From Candidatus Zixiibacteriota bacterium (GTDB taxonomy: Bacteria > Zixibacteria > MSB-5A5 > GN15 > FEB-12), in the NCBI GenBank assembly GCA_022570975.1, contig JACZYS010000015.1:6453-13645 (forward strand): a DNA stretch of 7,193 bases. Direction: 5' to 3'. Positions 6,247 through 7,193 of this stretch are shown in pieces. Numbering within the stretch: the stretch's first letter is position 1; each line of letters opens with the position of its first letter. Position numbers and translations under genes: made by a program. The notes beneath the pieces were generated by a model. The model had not been told where the DNA came from. It worked only from the letters and a program-made list of their open reading frames with translations, and did no database searches.

Positions 6247-6845
6247 TGGTTATCACCGGCCGGTTCCAAATACCAGTGCCAGGATTCCCAGGGAATAAGA
6301 CCGGTTGTGTCTTCTCCATAAGTCTCTACAAAGCCATATCCGGCAGCATTTTCTTTTAGCCATCGGTAAGTTTCAGAATTTGCAAAGAGGGCCACGCTGG
6401 GGACAAAATCTACTGCTCTTCCGGTATGGTGCTGGGAATATCCGGGTGGAGCAACATAGTTGATTACTTTTTCATACGGCTCGCCGGAGAGCATTCTCTC
6501 TTTTATTATTCTTTTCTGAAAAGATTTTGACCTGAAGCCAGAGTCAACTATCAAAAAAACTGAATCCTTTTTTGCCGCTTCTGACATTTCGTTCAGGGCA
6601 GCTTTAGTTTCCGGCAAAAGATATATACGGTAATCTTCAAAGGTCAGACTGTCCGGAATTTTAACCAGTTCACTCGTCTCAGGCATTAGCAGCGAGTCAA
6701 TTTTTTTGCCGCACCAACGCTCCGGTAGAAAGTATTGCAGGTCTTCAATTGTAATGTATTCCTGGCAATCTTCGCCGGACCTTAACTCAATAGACATTAG
6801 TAAGAGTGAGAAGACCAAAATAAAAAAAATCAGCTGTTTTTTCAT
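6243..6845 (-). CDS. VanY-type zinc D-alanyl-D-alanine carboxypeptidase, exported
   Basis: A 200-residue exported peptidase of the VanY/peptidase M15B family (PF02557). These enzymes remove the terminal D-Ala from peptidoglycan stem peptides in the periplasm. Residues 1-18 are a signal peptide or anchor (KK at 2-3, core at 5-17); no lipobox is seen. The catalytic domain covers about 75-195: the S102-G-F-R-S106 substrate loop with Q110; S137-Q-H139-H-T-G142-R-A-V-D146, which is the family S-x-H-x-x-G-x-A-x-D; and E187-S-W-H190-W. By family knowledge H139, D146 and H190 bind zinc and E187 is the general base. The usual E-P-W-H is E-S-W-H here, a mild change. All catalytic residues are present. 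The ATG at 6843-6845 begins MKKQL; an upstream TTG at 6870 lies within the terminator hairpin and is rejected. No vancomycin-resistance genes (vanH, vanA, vanX, vanS) are nearby, so a housekeeping role in wall maturation or recycling is most likely. Endopeptidase activity is the main alternative. Confidence 0.9.
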   Translation of the reverse strand: MKKQLIFFILVFSLLLMSIELRSGEDCQEYITIEDLQYFLPERWCGKKIDSLLMPETSELVKIPDSLTFEDYRIYLLPETKAALNEMSEAAKKDSVFLIVDSGFRSKSFQKRIIKERMLSGEPYEKVINYVAPPGYSQHHTGRAVDFVPSVALFANSETYRWLKENAAGYGFVETYGEDTTGLIPWESWHWYLEPAGDNH

Positions 6846-6858
6846 ATGAATAATATAA

Positions 6859-6887
6859 AAAAAGGTCACCAAAATAGTGACCTTTTT
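6859..6887. terminator. Strong bidirectional rho-independent terminator, after ferritin
   Basis: AAAAAGGTCAC (6859-6869) and GTGACCTTTTT (6877-6887) form an 11-bp perfect stem around a seven-base loop. On the minus strand it lies 12 bases past the ferritin stop and ends in seven consecutive Ts, the expected end of the ferritin mRNA. It is also T-flanked on the plus strand, so it could act in both directions. The VanY-like ATG lies only 13 bases beyond the stem. Confidence 0.85.
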
Positions 6888-6899
6888 ATTTATGACTTC

Positions 6900-7193
6900 T
6901 TAGTGTTCCCGGAGGGACATTATTCTGCCTTCCAGCATCAAGAGCTGTCCTGACGATGTACACATTTTTATCAAGTCAAGCAAGTTGGCAAAGGTTGCTT
7001 CTTCTTCCACCTGTTCATGTATGAACCACTGGAGGAAATTTTCGGTGGCATAGTCATTTTCTGTGCGGGCAAGTTTTACGATTTTATTGATAGATGCCGT
7101 TACGCCCTGCTCCTGTTTAAGAGCCGTTTCGGTAATCTCTTCAACCGACTTATAGTTGGCTTTTGGTTTGGTCAGGGCAGTCAGGGTAGTCTC
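6900..7193 (-). CDS. Bacterial non-heme ferritin, C-terminal part (cut by window edge)
   Basis: The last 97 residues of a cytoplasmic iron-storage ferritin; the start lies beyond the right edge. Ferritins of this kind form 24-subunit cages that oxidise Fe(II) and store it as ferric mineral. The visible part matches the last helices of the FtnA-type fold: K26-Q-E28-Q-G-V-T-A-S-I-N aligns with the ferroxidase-centre helix of E. coli FtnA (around its E94), and NDYAT-x-NFLQWF followed by E60-Q61-V-E-E-E aligns with 'NFLQWYVSEQHEEE', where Q127 and E130 contribute iron ligands. All these ligand positions are present. The E. coli His of 'KHEQ' is Gln here. The chain ends with a basic tail, RIMSLREH. 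The N-terminal half with the remaining ferroxidase residues is outside the window, so completeness cannot be judged. A strong terminator follows. Regulation is not visible because the upstream region is missing. Confidence 0.95.
   Translation of the reverse strand, partial: ETTLTALTKPKANYKSVEEITETALKQEQGVTASINKIVKLARTENDYATENFLQWFIHEQVEEEATFANLLDLIKMCTSSGQLLMLEGRIMSLREH

Noticed and set aside
6243..6845. VanY-like gene as part of a glycopeptide-resistance cluster
   Set aside because: No vanH, vanA, vanX or two-component regulators nearby; VanY-family peptidases are common housekeeping enzymes.

Overview
The window carries seven genes, one cut by the right edge, on both strands of a moderately AT-rich chromosomal segment. 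The organism looks like a Gram-negative bacterium from an uncultivated or rarely cultivated branch near the FCB superphylum (Zixibacteria, KSB1 or Marinimicrobia-like lineages). Three things point there. The large exported protein ends in a 'NYPNPFNP ... GIYFYKL ... KKMILLK' tail, the type IX secretion/FlgD-like C-terminal signature common in those phyla. The GyrA has the 'KPSNRR' and 'HPHGEQVIYPTLVRMAQ' variants, which I remember from Planctomycetes and several candidate phyla rather than Proteobacteria. Shine-Dalgarno sequences are mostly weak. The phylum is an inference from memory, not a search result.

Layout. Positions 97-546 (minus) hold a small exported protein resembling YfiM/DUF2279. 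A 295-base divergent spacer (547-841) has a palindrome, an orphan terminator-like hairpin, an imperfect tandem repeat and a good sigma-70-like promoter. Positions 842-2455 (plus) encode a secreted PQQ-type beta-propeller with a C-terminal sorting domain. It converges on gyrA (2555-4975, minus), which is complete and has its catalytic tyrosine and GyrA box. A divergent spacer (4976-5164) holds a likely gyrA promoter and a palindrome. Positions 5165-5698 and 5704-6246 (plus) are a two-gene cluster of unfamiliar exported proteins that are collinear paralogues of each other. The second overlaps tail-to-tail, by four bases, with a VanY-type zinc D-Ala-D-Ala carboxypeptidase (6243-6845, minus). Upstream of that, a strong bidirectional terminator (6859-6887) closes the 3' part of a ferritin gene (6900 to the right edge, minus).

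How the genes relate. This is mostly unrelated housekeeping and envelope genes, not a single pathway: DNA supercoiling (gyrA), peptidoglycan trimming (VanY-like), iron storage (ferritin) and a group of secreted or periplasmic proteins of unknown role. I see no mobile element, CRISPR array, tRNA or rRNA. The least described item is the paralogous pair at 5165-6246. I found no convincing evidence of a new multi-gene system; the non-coding structures in the two divergent spacers and at the ferritin/VanY junction are the other points worth checking.
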